A program made the translations under genes and the position numbers. Positions 43,480 through 52,144 of a DNA stretch of 64,000 nucleotides are shown here, piece by piece. Position 1 is the stretch's first letter. Each line of letters starts with the position of its first letter. Location: assembly GCA_945863875.1 (NCBI GenBank), contig CAMBBS010000001.1, positions 211,993-275,992 of the forward strand, written 5' to 3'. The notes beneath the pieces were generated by a model, which worked only from the letters and a program-made list of their open reading frames with translations, did no database searches and was not told the origin of the DNA. The stretch is from Desulfopila aestuarii DSM 18488 (GTDB taxonomy: Bacteria > Desulfobacterota > Desulfobulbia > Desulfobulbales > Desulfocapsaceae).

Positions 43480-44256
43480 TTACCAGATCTTTCTCGACAG
43501 CTCTTCACCTCTGGTGGAGATGGTTATCTGCTCAACCGGAACTGCCTTGCCGGCTCTTTCGATGGCCTTCTGGACGATGACATTCATGGCGGAACAGCAA
43601 GGAACCTCCATTATCAGAATTGTCAGACTCTTGAGATTACAGGTGCTGATAATTTCAGCAAATCTCTGGACATAACTCTCCGCGTCGTCAAATTTGGGGC
43701 AGCCCATCATCACCGTTTTACCCGCCAGGTATGTTTCCTGGAAATTTCGAACCGCCACTGCCGTGCAGTCTGCAGCGATGAGCAGATCGGCATTCTGTAA
43801 AAAAGGTGCATTGGCAGCAATGAGACGAATCTGTACCGGCCAGTGGCTCAGTGCCGAGCTTCCCGCGTTATTCGCCGGAATCTGTATTGGCATATTGGCC
43901 GACTGACAAGGCGAACCGCCGGCCGGGGGGGCGGCTTTAAACGACTGGATATGGGTTGAAGCGCAGCCGCAATCCATCGTTGCCGGCCGTGGCGCGGCCG
44001 CCTGTTTCTTTTCTGCCGCCAGGTATGCCTCAACCGCATCTTCGTCAAATTCATCTGCTTCGCGTTTGATAACCTGCAACGCTCCGGTCGGGCACGAACC
44101 AAGACAGGCGCCCAGGCCATCGCAGAGTTGGTCGGCGACCAGTCTGGCCTTGCCGTCGATAATTTTCAAGGAACCTTCGGCGCAATCGGGCACACATTGC
44201 CCGCAACCGTCGCATAATTCTTCATCTATTTGAATAATATTTCTCACTGCTTTCAT
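43480..44256 (-). CDS. Ferredoxin-like Fe-S protein associated with Hcp
   Basis: 258 residues from ATG 44256, which has GAGGATCAAG upstream. Ferredoxin domain in residues 1-60: cluster 1 has all four Cys (CDGCGQCVPDC), cluster 2 reads CDGLGACLGSCP and lacks the second Cys. A linker follows, then a domain with conserved Cys (MGCPKFD, NLKSLTILIMEVPCCSAM) and VLIAADCTAVAV-like strands. It is preceded by a HcpR-type site with a matching -10, identical in design to the hcp promoter, so the two form a regulon. Probable electron donor to hydroxylamine reductase, by association. Confidence 0.78.
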   Translation of the reverse strand: MKAVRNIIQIDEELCDGCGQCVPDCAEGSLKIIDGKARLVADQLCDGLGACLGSCPTGALQVIKREADEFDEDAVEAYLAAEKKQAAAPRPATMDCGCASTHIQSFKAAPPAGGSPCQSANMPIQIPANNAGSSALSHWPVQIRLIAANAPFLQNADLLIAADCTAVAVRNFQETYLAGKTVMMGCPKFDDAESYVQRFAEIISTCNLKSLTILIMEVPCCSAMNVIVQKAIERAGKAVPVEQITISTRGEELSRKIW

Positions 44257-44364
44257 ATCTTGATCCTCTCGTTCCGGTGATGATTGAGGTCGTCTGTAAC
44301 TGATGCGCATGCAGGATTTTTTATTTCTGCCCTGGAGGTACGGCAATCAGCAGCCTATGTCTCT

Positions 44365-44405
44365 ATAATAGCACAGGCGGCCGGGAAATCTTTGATCTGG
44401 GTCAA
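44365..44405 (-). promoter_or_regulatory. HcpR-type activator site and -10 box upstream of the ferredoxin gene
   Basis: Palindrome TTGATCTGGGTCAA at 44392-44405 (minus strand TTGACCCAGATCAA) and -10 TATTAT at 44370-44365. The site centre is 28.5 bases upstream of the -10 box, the class II CRP/FNR arrangement. Differs by one base from the palindrome before hcp. Confidence 0.65.
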
Positions 44406-44481
44406 ATAACCTTTTTTCTTGTGTGGAAAAATATTCCCTGCAGGCCGTGCCGTCAAAGCGGTGGGACAGACAGGACGAAAC

Positions 44482-44515
44482 AAAAAAGGCGTGGTATCGA
44501 TTACGATACCACGCC
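44482..44515 (-). terminator. Rho-independent terminator after hcp
   Basis: Perfect 12-bp stem GGCGTGGTATCG / CGATACCACGCC with a 4-base loop, followed on the minus strand by TTTTTTG. Ends hcp before the ferredoxin promoter, so the two genes have separate transcripts. Confidence 0.85.
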
Positions 44516-44548
44516 CTGTCGTTGATGCCGGATGATCGATGAAAAAAA

Positions 44549-46183
44549 TTACCCGAGGATGGCCTGGAGGTCTTCGTCCGGTGTCGCCGCGATAGGCTTA
44601 CAGGCAAAGTTTTGCACCAGAACGTTGAGCACGTTTGGTGAAATAAAGGCGGGCAGCGAGGGTCCGAGACGGATATCCTTTATGCCGAGACTGAAAAGGG
44701 TCAGCAGGATAACCACGGCCTTCTGCTCATACCAGGACAACACCATGGAGAGCGGCAGGTCATTGACCCCACATTCGAAGGCGCCGGCCAGTGCCACGGC
44801 AATCTGGATCGCCGAGTAGGCATCGTTACATTGTCCGACGTCGAGAAGGCGGGGAATGCCGCCGATATCGCCGAGTTTCTTGTCAAAGAACCGGAATTTG
44901 CCGCAGGCAAGGGTCAAAATCATGCAGTCTGCAGGCACTTTTTCGACGAACTCGGTGTAATAGTTTCGCCCGGGCTTGGCGCCGTCACATCCGCCGACCA
45001 GAAAGAAATGACGGATTGCCTTGCTTTTTACCGCGTCGATCACCTTGTCGGCAACCCCAAGAACGGTATTGCGGGCGAAGCCGACCAGAACGCTGCCTTT
45101 GTCGCTGTCCGCCGCAAAACCGGGCAGGGCCAGGGCACGGTCGATGACCGGGGTGAAGTCTTTGTCGTTGTCGATATGCACGAGGCCGGGCCAGCCGACA
45201 AGACCGGTGGTAAAGACATTCGCCTTATAGCTGTCGGCGGGCTTCTGGATGCAGTTGGTGGTGAACAGAATAGCCCCGGGGAATTCCGGAAACTCCTTGT
45301 GCTGATTCTGCCAGGCGGTTCCGAAATGGCCATGGAAATGGCTGTATTTCTTCAGTTCAGGATAGCCGTGACAGGGCAGCATCTCCCCATGGGTATAGAT
45401 GTTGATACCCTTGCCTTCGGTCTGTTTCAGTAATAATTCCAGATCCCTCAGGTCGTGGCCGGTAATGAGGATGGCCTTGCCGGCCTTGGCGCCAAGGGGC
45501 ACTTCCGTGGGGACGGGATGACCGTAGGTGCCGGTATTGCCGGCATCAAGCAGTTCCATGGCCTTCAGATTCACTTCGCCGCATTTTAGCGCCAGGCCAA
45601 CCAGCTGTTCGAGACCCTGGCCGCTTTTGGTCAGCTCCGCCATGGTCTCATGGACGTAGGCGTAGACCGAATCGTCTTCCTGGCCGAGAATGGCCGCGTG
45701 ATCGCCGTAGGCGGCGAGGCCGCGAAGACCGTAGACGGTAATCTGTTTCAGGGAACGTAGATCCTCATTGTCGTCAAGTTTGTGCATGAAGTCCAGTGCT
45801 TCACCCTGGGCAACTAGGCCTGCAACGGTTGCTGCCGGGGTATATGATGCGGCGGGGGCGTCAAAGTCGACAGTGCCGCCGGCAGCAAGCACCTTTACTT
45901 GTAACGCATCGCGCAATTCGACGGTTTTGTTGATCCAGTTCTGGAAGCGAAGGGGATCAAAATCGACGTTGGTGAGACATGAGAAAATCGCTTCAAGGCT
46001 GAAACGGTCTATGGCATTGTCGATGAGACCAACCTTTCTTCCTGCTACTGCCACCAGTGACAATCCTTGAACGGCATAGGTGAGAAGATCCTGCAGTGCT
46101 GCAACATCAGCTGATTTTCCGCACACACCAATTTTGGTACAACCGGTTCCCTGGGCAGTCTGCTCGCATTGATTACAAAACAT
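44549..46183 (-). CDS. hcp: Hydroxylamine reductase (hybrid cluster protein)
   Basis: 544 residues from ATG 46183, with AGGAG upstream. N-terminal Cys motif CNQCEQTAQGTGCTKIGVC (class I spacing, C-x2-C-x8-C-x5-C), then hybrid-cluster ligands (TGHDLRD, MLPCHGYPEL, TTNCIQKP). Reduces NO or hydroxylamine to protect anaerobes from nitrosative stress. Adjacent ferredoxin gene is under the same type of promoter. Confidence 0.95.
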   Translation of the reverse strand: MFCNQCEQTAQGTGCTKIGVCGKSADVAALQDLLTYAVQGLSLVAVAGRKVGLIDNAIDRFSLEAIFSCLTNVDFDPLRFQNWINKTVELRDALQVKVLAAGGTVDFDAPAASYTPAATVAGLVAQGEALDFMHKLDDNEDLRSLKQITVYGLRGLAAYGDHAAILGQEDDSVYAYVHETMAELTKSGQGLEQLVGLALKCGEVNLKAMELLDAGNTGTYGHPVPTEVPLGAKAGKAILITGHDLRDLELLLKQTEGKGINIYTHGEMLPCHGYPELKKYSHFHGHFGTAWQNQHKEFPEFPGAILFTTNCIQKPADSYKANVFTTGLVGWPGLVHIDNDKDFTPVIDRALALPGFAADSDKGSVLVGFARNTVLGVADKVIDAVKSKAIRHFFLVGGCDGAKPGRNYYTEFVEKVPADCMILTLACGKFRFFDKKLGDIGGIPRLLDVGQCNDAYSAIQIAVALAGAFECGVNDLPLSMVLSWYEQKAVVILLTLFSLGIKDIRLGPSLPAFISPNVLNVLVQNFACKPIAATPDEDLQAILG

Positions 46184-46206
46184 ATTATTCTCCTGTGACA
46201 AGTTTT

Positions 46207-46227
46207 GGTATTCGGTGTTCGAATACC
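46207..46227 (-). promoter_or_regulatory. Small hairpin in the hcp 5' leader
   Basis: Perfect 8-bp arms GGTATTCG / CGAATACC around GTGTT, located between the HcpR-type promoter and the hcp ribosome site. May stabilise the leader or act as a second operator; purpose unknown. Confidence 0.4.
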
Positions 46228-46318
46228 GTTGTTCGAAAACTTCTGTTATGAAGTGAGCTGATTAACAACGTGTGCAATCGAGGAACCGGGAAAAGCATCC
46301 CTCGATCGATGTTGACAA

Positions 46319-46361
46319 GAGAATACACAACGAACCTGTTACTCTCTTTGATCTAGGTCAA
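46319..46361 (-). promoter_or_regulatory. HcpR-type activator site and -10 box upstream of hcp
   Basis: Palindrome TTGATCTAGGTCAA at 46348-46361 and -10 TATTCT at 46324-46319 on the minus strand. Centre to -10 distance 30.5 bases, giving a centre about 42 bases upstream of the predicted start. Matches the TTGAC-type consensus of HcpR/DNR regulators controlling hcp. Confidence 0.7.
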
Positions 46362-46376
46362 AAAACACAATTTTTT

Positions 46377-47192
46377 TTATGACAAGGTAAGGGTCGCGAT
46401 AAAGATCGAAGAATTTGCGGTTTTTTCATATTGGCCGCCGGAATAGTCTCCATACACAGCCGTCGGGCTAAAGCCGCTTTTTCGTAAGTAATCAAGCCAC
46501 CGGCCGGCAGAAAAGCCGGCCACGCGGTAGATGGCGTGCCAATCTTCTTTGGCCAAGTCTGCCCGCATCGGCCGGACCCGAAAGCGTTCCTCGATGCGCA
46601 CTGATTGTGACTGCGGATCGTATTGTTTCACTAGTTCCTTGATGATTTTGCCGCCATCCGGCCGATCAAACATCTGGAACTGGAAGGTTTTTTTACGCGC
46701 AATGAAGTCCTCCGTCGGAATAAAGAGCTGGACGAGCAGTGTGCCCCCAGGCCGCAGCAGCTGTCTGCAGCCGCTGAGGCAGGCGGTGATTTTGTCCGCT
46801 GTGCCAAGCAGATTGAGGGTATTGTAGGGGATGAGGATTACCTCAAAGAGGGTGGCAAAAGCCGGCCGGACCATATCCATGCAAAGGTAGCGGACCGGGC
46901 CCTCCTCCGCATGTCGTCGTTGTCTCGCCCGTTGCAGCATCGGTATGGATATATCCATGCCGATGACTAAGCGATCGGTCTCTTTTTTTCCTGCCAGCCG
47001 GCGGGTGATACGGCCGGTGCCGCAGCCCATTTCCAGGAAGGTGCCCTGCCGCGGCAGCAATGGTTCGATGAAATTGATATCCGCCGTATAGCTATCCATT
47101 TCAAGGGCATAGAATTCGCAGGCCAGTTTTTCGGGTAAGGGCAGAAAGATATCCTTCGGTTCATCGGCATAATCTTCATAGATTGTTACCAT
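46377..47192 (-). CDS. SAM-dependent methyltransferase (class I)
   Basis: 271 residues. SAM motif I TFLEMGCGTGRITRRLAG, Asp/Glu motif II VIGMDISIPMLQRARQR, post-motif LLRPGGTLLVQLFIPTEDF. Substrate not deducible. Start ATG is preceded by GGAG. Convergent gap before the hcp regulatory region. Confidence 0.82.
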   Translation of the reverse strand: MVTIYEDYADEPKDIFLPLPEKLACEFYALEMDSYTADINFIEPLLPRQGTFLEMGCGTGRITRRLAGKKETDRLVIGMDISIPMLQRARQRRHAEEGPVRYLCMDMVRPAFATLFEVILIPYNTLNLLGTADKITACLSGCRQLLRPGGTLLVQLFIPTEDFIARKKTFQFQMFDRPDGGKIIKELVKQYDPQSQSVRIEERFRVRPMRADLAKEDWHAIYRVAGFSAGRWLDYLRKSGFSPTAVYGDYSGGQYEKTANSSIFIATLTLS

Positions 47193-47272
47193 ATGGCTCC
47201 AGCTGTGGTAAAAAAGAGTTTACAGATTCCGCCTGAAATTGCTATAGATGCGCCTCGCAGTTGAGACAACAT

Positions 47273-47309
47273 ACCGGTCGCGGACCTACCCGGTCAATAA
47301 AACAAGGAC
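47273..47309 (+). promoter_or_regulatory. preQ1-I riboswitch upstream of queC
   Basis: P1 arms ACCGG (47273-47277) and CCGGT (47290-47294), a C-rich loop, and the A-rich tail AATAAAACAAGGAC match the preQ1-I aptamer layout (loop TCGCGGACCTA, tail AAAACAAGG). The 3' tail AAGGA is also the queC Shine-Dalgarno, 7 bases before the ATG, so ligand binding would hide it and lower translation of the operon. Strong match in context and sequence. Confidence 0.8.
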
Positions 47310-47315
47310 GAAAAG

Positions 47316-48035
47316 ATGAAAACTATTGTTATTTGTTCCGGCGGATTAGATTCCGTCACCCTCGCCCATAAAGTAGCGGCCGAGAACGAGCTGCTCGGGC
47401 TTCTCTCCTTCGATTACGGCCAGCGCCACAAGAAAGAAATCGATTTCGCCGGAAAGTGTGCCGACAGGCTTGGTACAAAGCATCAGGTAATTGACATATC
47501 TCCTCTCGGAGCGATGCTCTCTGGCTCTGCCCTCACCGATGACATAGCTGTCCCCGACGGGCACTATGCCGAGGAGACCATGAAGATCACGGTGGTGCCG
47601 AACCGCAATGCCATCATGCTGGCGATCGCCTTTGGCATTGCCTCGGCCCAGGGCGCGGACGCGGTGGCGGCGGCGGTGCACGGCGGAGATCATTTCATTT
47701 ACCCTGATTGTCGCCCGGCCTTTATCGAGGCATTTCAAAGCATGCAGGATTACGCGCGGGAAGGTCAGTCGAACATCAAGCTGTATACGCCGTTTGTCTC
47801 CATGGCCAAGGCGGATATTGTTTCGATAGGACAAGGCCTGGCCGTGCCGTTGGACATGACCTGGTCCTGCTACCGGGGCGGGACAAGCCATTGCGGTCGC
47901 TGCGGTACCTGTGTCGAGCGCATCGAGGCCTTTGCCCTTGCTCTCGTAGCTGACCCTACCGAATACCTTGATGGCGAATATTGGCAAACTGCTGTCGAAA
48001 ACAGCAAAAAACAGCGGGGTTGCCGCAATGTATAG
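47316..48035 (+). CDS. queC: 7-cyano-7-deazaguanine synthase
   Basis: 239 residues. PP-loop SGGLDSVTLAHK at the N-terminus, and the zinc cluster CYRGGTSHCGRCGTC near the C-terminus. Converts CDG to preQ0 with ATP and ammonia. First gene of queCDEF; overlaps queD by 8 bp. Confidence 0.95.
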   Translation: MKTIVICSGGLDSVTLAHKVAAENELLGLLSFDYGQRHKKEIDFAGKCADRLGTKHQVIDISPLGAMLSGSALTDDIAVPDGHYAEETMKITVVPNRNAIMLAIAFGIASAQGADAVAAAVHGGDHFIYPDCRPAFIEAFQSMQDYAREGQSNIKLYTPFVSMAKADIVSIGQGLAVPLDMTWSCYRGGTSHCGRCGTCVERIEAFALALVADPTEYLDGEYWQTAVENSKKQRGCRNV

Positions 48036-48384
48036 CATAGCCAAGGAGTTTACCTTCTCCGCCTCGCACCAACTCCTCCAATTGGCCAAAGATCATCCCT
48101 GCGCCCGGTTGCACGGCCACAATTACGTCGTTGAAATTGAGTTGTCCTGCAACGGGTTGAACAGCCATGGTTTTGTCCGCGATTACCGCGAATTGAACGC
48201 TTTTAAAGCCTACCTTGATGAAGAGATTGATCATCGGCATCTCAACGATATCTTTGGGAGCGACCAGGTCACCGCCGAATATCTGGCGCAACGATTCTAC
48301 GACTGGTGCCGGGGGCGCTGGCCCGAAGTGACGGCGGTGCGGGTAAGCGAAACGCCGAAAACCTGGGCGGAATATCGGCCATGA
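48028..48384 (+). CDS. queD: 6-carboxy-5,6,7,8-tetrahydropterin synthase
   Basis: 118 residues from ATG 48028. Zinc ligands His14, His29, His31 and catalytic Cys25 ([12 protein letters not shown]), and [13 protein letters not shown] near the middle. Second enzyme of queuosine precursor synthesis. Ends with ATGA overlapping queE. Confidence 0.93.
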   Translation: MYSIAKEFTFSASHQLLQLAKDHPCARLHGHNYVVEIELSCNGLNSHGFVRDYRELNAFKAYLDEEIDHRHLNDIFGSDQVTAEYLAQRFYDWCRGRWPEVTAVRVSETPKTWAEYRP

Positions 48385-49109
48385 ACGTGGCTGAAAAAAT
48401 CTGCATCTGTGAGATCTTCGGCCCCACCATCCAGGGAGAAGGAGCCTGCATCGGCCGGCCGACCATATTTGTCCGTACCGGCGGCTGCGATTATCGCTGC
48501 AGATGGTGCGATACGCTCTACGCCGTAGAGCGTCGCTACCTAGAGGATTGGAGTGAAATGTCGGCAGAAGAGATCCTGGCAAAGGTTCAGGCACTCGCCG
48601 GGGGACATCCCCTCATGGTCTCACTCTCCGGCGGTAATCCCGCCCTTCAGCCGTTGGGCGGCCTGCTGACCCTCGGTAAATCATCGGGCTACAGCTTCGC
48701 CCTGGAAACGCAGGGCAGTGTCGCGCAACAATGGTTTGCCGAGCTTGACGTCCTGACGATCAGCCCGAAACCACCTTCCAGCGGCATGCCGACCGATCTG
48801 CAGAAATTGCAGGACTGCGTGGCGGCGGGTGGTGAAGGGGCTGCGACATCCCTGAAGTTTGTTATTTTTGATGAAGCCGATTATCTCTATGCCCTCGAGG
48901 TTGCCCGAAGTTTTTCCCATCTGCCCGTTTACTTGCAACCTTGTAATTATACCTCGCCGGGGGGCGGAGGGGAACTTCCCGCCGATGCGGCAACTGTCAA
49001 CGCCCGGATGCTCTGGCTTGTTGAAAGGGTACTTGCCGATGCCTGGTTTGCCGCACGGGTCCTGCCGCAACTGCATGTGCTGCTGTGGGGCAATAGGCGC
49101 GGGGTATAG
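48381..49109 (+). CDS. queE: 7-carboxy-7-deazaguanine synthase (radical SAM)
   Basis: 242 residues from ATG 48381. Substrate loop [15 protein letters not shown] and the SAM cluster Cys36/Cys40/Cys43 (CDYRCRWC), the QueE-type CxxxCxxC. Stop of queD overlaps the start. Confidence 0.94.
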   Translation: MNVAEKICICEIFGPTIQGEGACIGRPTIFVRTGGCDYRCRWCDTLYAVERRYLEDWSEMSAEEILAKVQALAGGHPLMVSLSGGNPALQPLGGLLTLGKSSGYSFALETQGSVAQQWFAELDVLTISPKPPSSGMPTDLQKLQDCVAAGGEGAATSLKFVIFDEADYLYALEVARSFSHLPVYLQPCNYTSPGGGGELPADAATVNARMLWLVERVLADAWFAARVLPQLHVLLWGNRRGV

Positions 49110-49220
49110 CCGCCGGCGGTATTGTCCGGTCTTCTGTCCCTTCTGTCCGGGGAGCTGGCATGGATACACTGGTAAAAAGCCGGATTTGAAGATGGCACCA
49201 TCAACATAAAGGAGAAGAAA

Positions 49221-49688
49221 ATGAGTCAGCAGGCGGTCTATACCAACCTGACCCAGCTGGGTGCACCGGTAAAATTGCCGGAAAGCCCTGAACAGGCCGT
49301 GCTGGAGCGGGTGGTTAATCCACAGCAGGGCCTCTCGTTTCTGGTGCGTTTTACCGCGCCGGAATTCACATCCCTCTGTCCTCTTACCGGCCAGCCCGAT
49401 TTTGCGCATATTATGATTGATTATGTACCGGGAGAATGGTTGGTTGAGAGTAAGTCCCTGAAACTGTTTCTTGGCTCGTTCCGTAATCATGGCGCCTTCC
49501 ATGAGGATTGCACCATTGCCATTGCTCTCCGACTTGTCGCATGCCTGCACCCGCAATGGCTGCGCCTTGGTGGCTATTGGTATCCCCGAGGCGGTATGCC
49601 GATTGATGTTTTTTATCAGACCGGGGAGCCGCCCAAGGGGCTGTGGATTCCAGAGCAGGGTGTCGCCCCGTATCGTGGCCGGGGATAG
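49221..49688 (+). CDS. queF: NADPH-dependent 7-cyano-7-deazaguanine reductase
   Basis: 155 residues, the short unimodular type. Catalytic Cys53 and Asp60 ([15 protein letters not shown]), and [17 protein letters not shown]. Reduces preQ0 to preQ1. 111 bp after queE with its own GGAG; completes the pathway to preQ1, the ligand of the riboswitch upstream. Confidence 0.95.
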   Translation: MSQQAVYTNLTQLGAPVKLPESPEQAVLERVVNPQQGLSFLVRFTAPEFTSLCPLTGQPDFAHIMIDYVPGEWLVESKSLKLFLGSFRNHGAFHEDCTIAIALRLVACLHPQWLRLGGYWYPRGGMPIDVFYQTGEPPKGLWIPEQGVAPYRGRG

Positions 49689-49885
49689 GCAGGGCATCGG
49701 AAATCGTCATCTCTGCGGCGGCGTGGCATTATTTATGAGTCTGGGAAAAACCGGATATGGTGTTTGCCCCGGCGACGATGAAAAATATCCCGGGCAATGG
49801 AATCGGTGCAGGCTCGAATTTTTTTAGGAAAGAAAAAAAAATCTGATTATACTCTCTCTTATTTCTCTTGTTGTACAGGGTTGCT

Positions 49886-50251
49886 ATGGCGAAATCAACA
49901 TCCAAGATAAATCCAACAGTCTACTCCACGGCCCATGGCAGGGTCTGCCCGGCCTGTGCCAAACCTGTAAGCGGTTGTGCCTGTCGTCAGCAGAAAACGG
50001 CTCCGGCAGGCGATGGGATTGTCAGGGTAGGGCGCGAGACGAAGGGACGCAAGGGCAAGGGCGTGACGATAATTTCCGGAGTTCCTCTCGATGCTGCGAA
50101 ACTGTCGGTATTGGCAAAGGAATTAAAGAAAAGATGCGGTTCCGGTGGTACTATCAAGGATGGAACCATTGAAATTCAAGGCGATCATCGTGACATGCTC
50201 TTTGACGAGTTACAGCAGCGTGGCTGGCGGGTAAAACGCTGCGGGGGATAA
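49886..50251 (+). CDS. yciH: SUI1/YciH-family translation initiation factor-like protein
   Basis: 121 residues from ATG 49886. Small Cys cluster near the start (CPACAKPVSGCAC), then an eIF1/SUI1 domain (KGRKGKGVTIISGVPLD, CGSGGTIKDGTIEIQGDHRD). Bacterial members bind the 30S subunit; role not fully known. Overlaps the next gene (ATG at 50251). Confidence 0.85.
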   Translation: MAKSTSKINPTVYSTAHGRVCPACAKPVSGCACRQQKTAPAGDGIVRVGRETKGRKGKGVTIISGVPLDAAKLSVLAKELKKRCGSGGTIKDGTIEIQGDHRDMLFDELQQRGWRVKRCGG

Positions 50252-51186
50252 TGGAGGGTGATATGGATGGGAGAAAGCTTAACATGACAAGATCTTTTCC
50301 GCAGGTTTCGGCCGTCATTTTTTTCAGGTTTTTATTCGTCGTCATGTTTTGCCTTATGATAGGCTGCCGTACCGGTGTTGCCGCGACAGCGGACCCGGAG
50401 GCGCCTTCAGTTATGCACATCACTTTTCAAGGCGAATTGATTTCCGCTGAACTGGTCGATGCGCCGCTTGTTGAGGTGGTGCAGCGGATAAAACAGGAGT
50501 TTGGCTTTAAAGTGCATTTTCACGGTGATGCCGATGAACACCTTACCCTGTCGTTTGCCGATCTTCCATTGGATAAATGTCTCCGCCTGTTGACCGTCAA
50601 TCAATCCTTGTCGGTGGTGACGGAAGCGACTCCAGGGTCGTCAAAACAGGAGGAGGCCAGGCACATCACTGAAATATGGGTTCTCAGCCGCAGTACGATT
50701 GCCAAACCCGTGCGCAGCTCTCCCGCCGGACCGGCACCGGCATCACTTGGCCCCACCGATGACACGGCGGCACCCCACGGGGATCCTTTGGAACAGCCGG
50801 AAATGGCTGAGGAGGAAGGCGTCTCTTCGGAGGAGGTGTTGAATGATCCGTTTGCAGATATATCGCAGCAGCGGCAGGCTATTCAGCAACTGGCTGTAAA
50901 GGGTGATGACGAATCTGTGAGTGCAATGGCGTCATATCTTGGAAATGAGGACAGAGAGGTCCGTCAATTACTGGTAAACGGCATCGCCTCAATTCAGAAT
51001 GCCCAATCGACGCAAATTCTCATGCAGGTGATCGGAGATGAATCTGATCAGGAAATCCGCAAGATAGCCCTGTTGGCATTAGGACAGAGAAAAGACGACC
51101 CGGCTGCCCAGGCTTTTTTGCAAAAGGCGCTGAACGACGCTGACGAAGGGTTTAAAACACTGGCTAATGAGTTACTTAGCCATTGA
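50251..51186 (+). CDS. Envelope protein with STN-like domain and HEAT repeats
   Basis: 311 residues; ATG 50251 overlaps the YciH stop, an ATG at 50263 is possible. One hydrophobic stretch at about 18-45 ending in MIGC (weak lipobox) or a plain signal peptide. An STN/secretin-N-like segment follows at 52-115 (ITFQGELISAELVDAPLVEVVQRIKQEFGF), then a low-complexity linker, then HEAT-like helices (about 205-311: AIQQLAVKGDDESVSAMASYLG, REVRQLLVNGIA, QEIRKIALLALGQRKDD). Probably periplasmic; role unknown. Confidence 0.68.
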   Translation: MEGDMDGRKLNMTRSFPQVSAVIFFRFLFVVMFCLMIGCRTGVAATADPEAPSVMHITFQGELISAELVDAPLVEVVQRIKQEFGFKVHFHGDADEHLTLSFADLPLDKCLRLLTVNQSLSVVTEATPGSSKQEEARHITEIWVLSRSTIAKPVRSSPAGPAPASLGPTDDTAAPHGDPLEQPEMAEEEGVSSEEVLNDPFADISQQRQAIQQLAVKGDDESVSAMASYLGNEDREVRQLLVNGIASIQNAQSTQILMQVIGDESDQEIRKIALLALGQRKDDPAAQAFLQKALNDADEGFKTLANELLSH

Positions 51187-51247
51187 AATATTGCCATAAA
51201 GGTTAATGGCGGCAGTGTCGGCCTGGTGATGGCTCATTGCTGAAGAC

Positions 51248-51445
51248 CTATTCCCCCGGTTCAAAACCGATGTTACTGATGGCCGCCTTGATCTCCTCGC
51301 GGGGAACATTGCTGTTTTCAAAGGTGGCTTCCCCCGCATCAAGTTTGACGGTGACCTGCGACAGACCAGCAATGTCTTCCAGGGCTTTTTTCACTGAACC
51401 GACGCAATGCTGACAACTCATTCCTTTAATTTTCAGACGTTCCAT
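51248..51445 (-). CDS. copZ: CopZ-like heavy-metal-associated (HMA) domain protein
   Basis: 65 residues. Single HMA domain with the metal motif GMSCQHCVGSV. Cu(I) chaperone pattern. Beside the Cus efflux operon, which supports a copper or silver role. Confidence 0.85.
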   Translation of the reverse strand: MERLKIKGMSCQHCVGSVKKALEDIAGLSQVTVKLDAGEATFENSNVPREEIKAAISNIGFEPGE

Positions 51446-51523
51446 TTCTTTCTCCAGAGTAAAACAGCTAATTGTTCATTGTGTCCATTGTAATCATTTC
51501 TCATAGAATTGCCACGGCGTGTT

Positions 51524-51553
51524 GTTGCTACTTTGTGGTATGTGTTGTATAGT
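51524..51553 (+). promoter_or_regulatory. Candidate promoter for the Cus operon
   Basis: -35 TTGCTA (51524-51529) and -10 TATAGT (51548-51553), 18-bp spacer, just upstream of the Cys-rich gene. Modest match only. Confidence 0.35.
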
Positions 51554-51571
51554 AGTAAGCAAGGTGAGGCT

Positions 51572-52006
51572 ATGCGAATATTTTATTCTACCATTATTGT
51601 TTTCTTATTTGGTCTTCTGACTGCCGGTTTGATTTCCGCGCAGATGACGGATCGGCCCTGCTGCACCGATGAGCTGGCAGCTGGCACCATGAACATGGTG
51701 ACCTGCCAATGCACGCATGCGGCGGCCGACGCCGTGGCAACCGGCGAAGTGCATGTGCACTCGGACAGGAACAGGCGTGCCGAGGCCGGTTGTTGTACAC
51801 CGGCAGCCTGTCACGGTTCACTGGTTCCGCCGAAAGTTGCCCTTGGTTCCCCCGTCTCACCTGCGGCATTTTTGGCCACGGTGCCACCTGCATCTTTTTA
51901 TCAACCCATGCCGGTAGCATTACTCGGTGCCTGTCGCACAGGCCGTCCACCTCCCCGACTACCGTCCCCACCTGCATATATTCAACATTGTGCCCTTCTC
52001 ATTTGA
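51572..52006 (+). CDS. Small Cys/Met-rich secreted protein at the head of the Cus operon
   Basis: 144 residues from ATG 51572, with AAGGTGAGG upstream. Signal peptide MRIFYSTIIVFLFGLLTAGLISA. The mature part starts with CC and TCQC groups (RPCCTDEL, MNMVTCQCTHAA), has HVHSD and CCTPAACHG, and ends in a Pro-rich tail. Probably binds metal in the periplasm. Unknown family; the operon is the main clue. Confidence 0.6.
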   Translation: MRIFYSTIIVFLFGLLTAGLISAQMTDRPCCTDELAAGTMNMVTCQCTHAAADAVATGEVHVHSDRNRRAEAGCCTPAACHGSLVPPKVALGSPVSPAAFLATVPPASFYQPMPVALLGACRTGRPPPRLPSPPAYIQHCALLI

Positions 52007-52144
52007 TACCTTCTGCAAGGCATTGCTGGTCTGAAACAATCCACAATGTGGATGAATCGGCCAGTGACCATGGCCCTGGAGAAAGGTATTGAAGCCCGGC
52101 ATGGCCTGTGGTTTTTCTTTGATACACTTCCTTCCTTTATCGGT

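Noticed and set aside
46219..46240. TTCGAA repeats before hcp as an additional regulator site
   Set aside because: Only two short copies; the surrounding 8-bp hairpin already explains them.
49110..49220. Second preQ1 riboswitch before queF
   Set aside because: No P1/A-rich tail match; the only aptamer is before queC.
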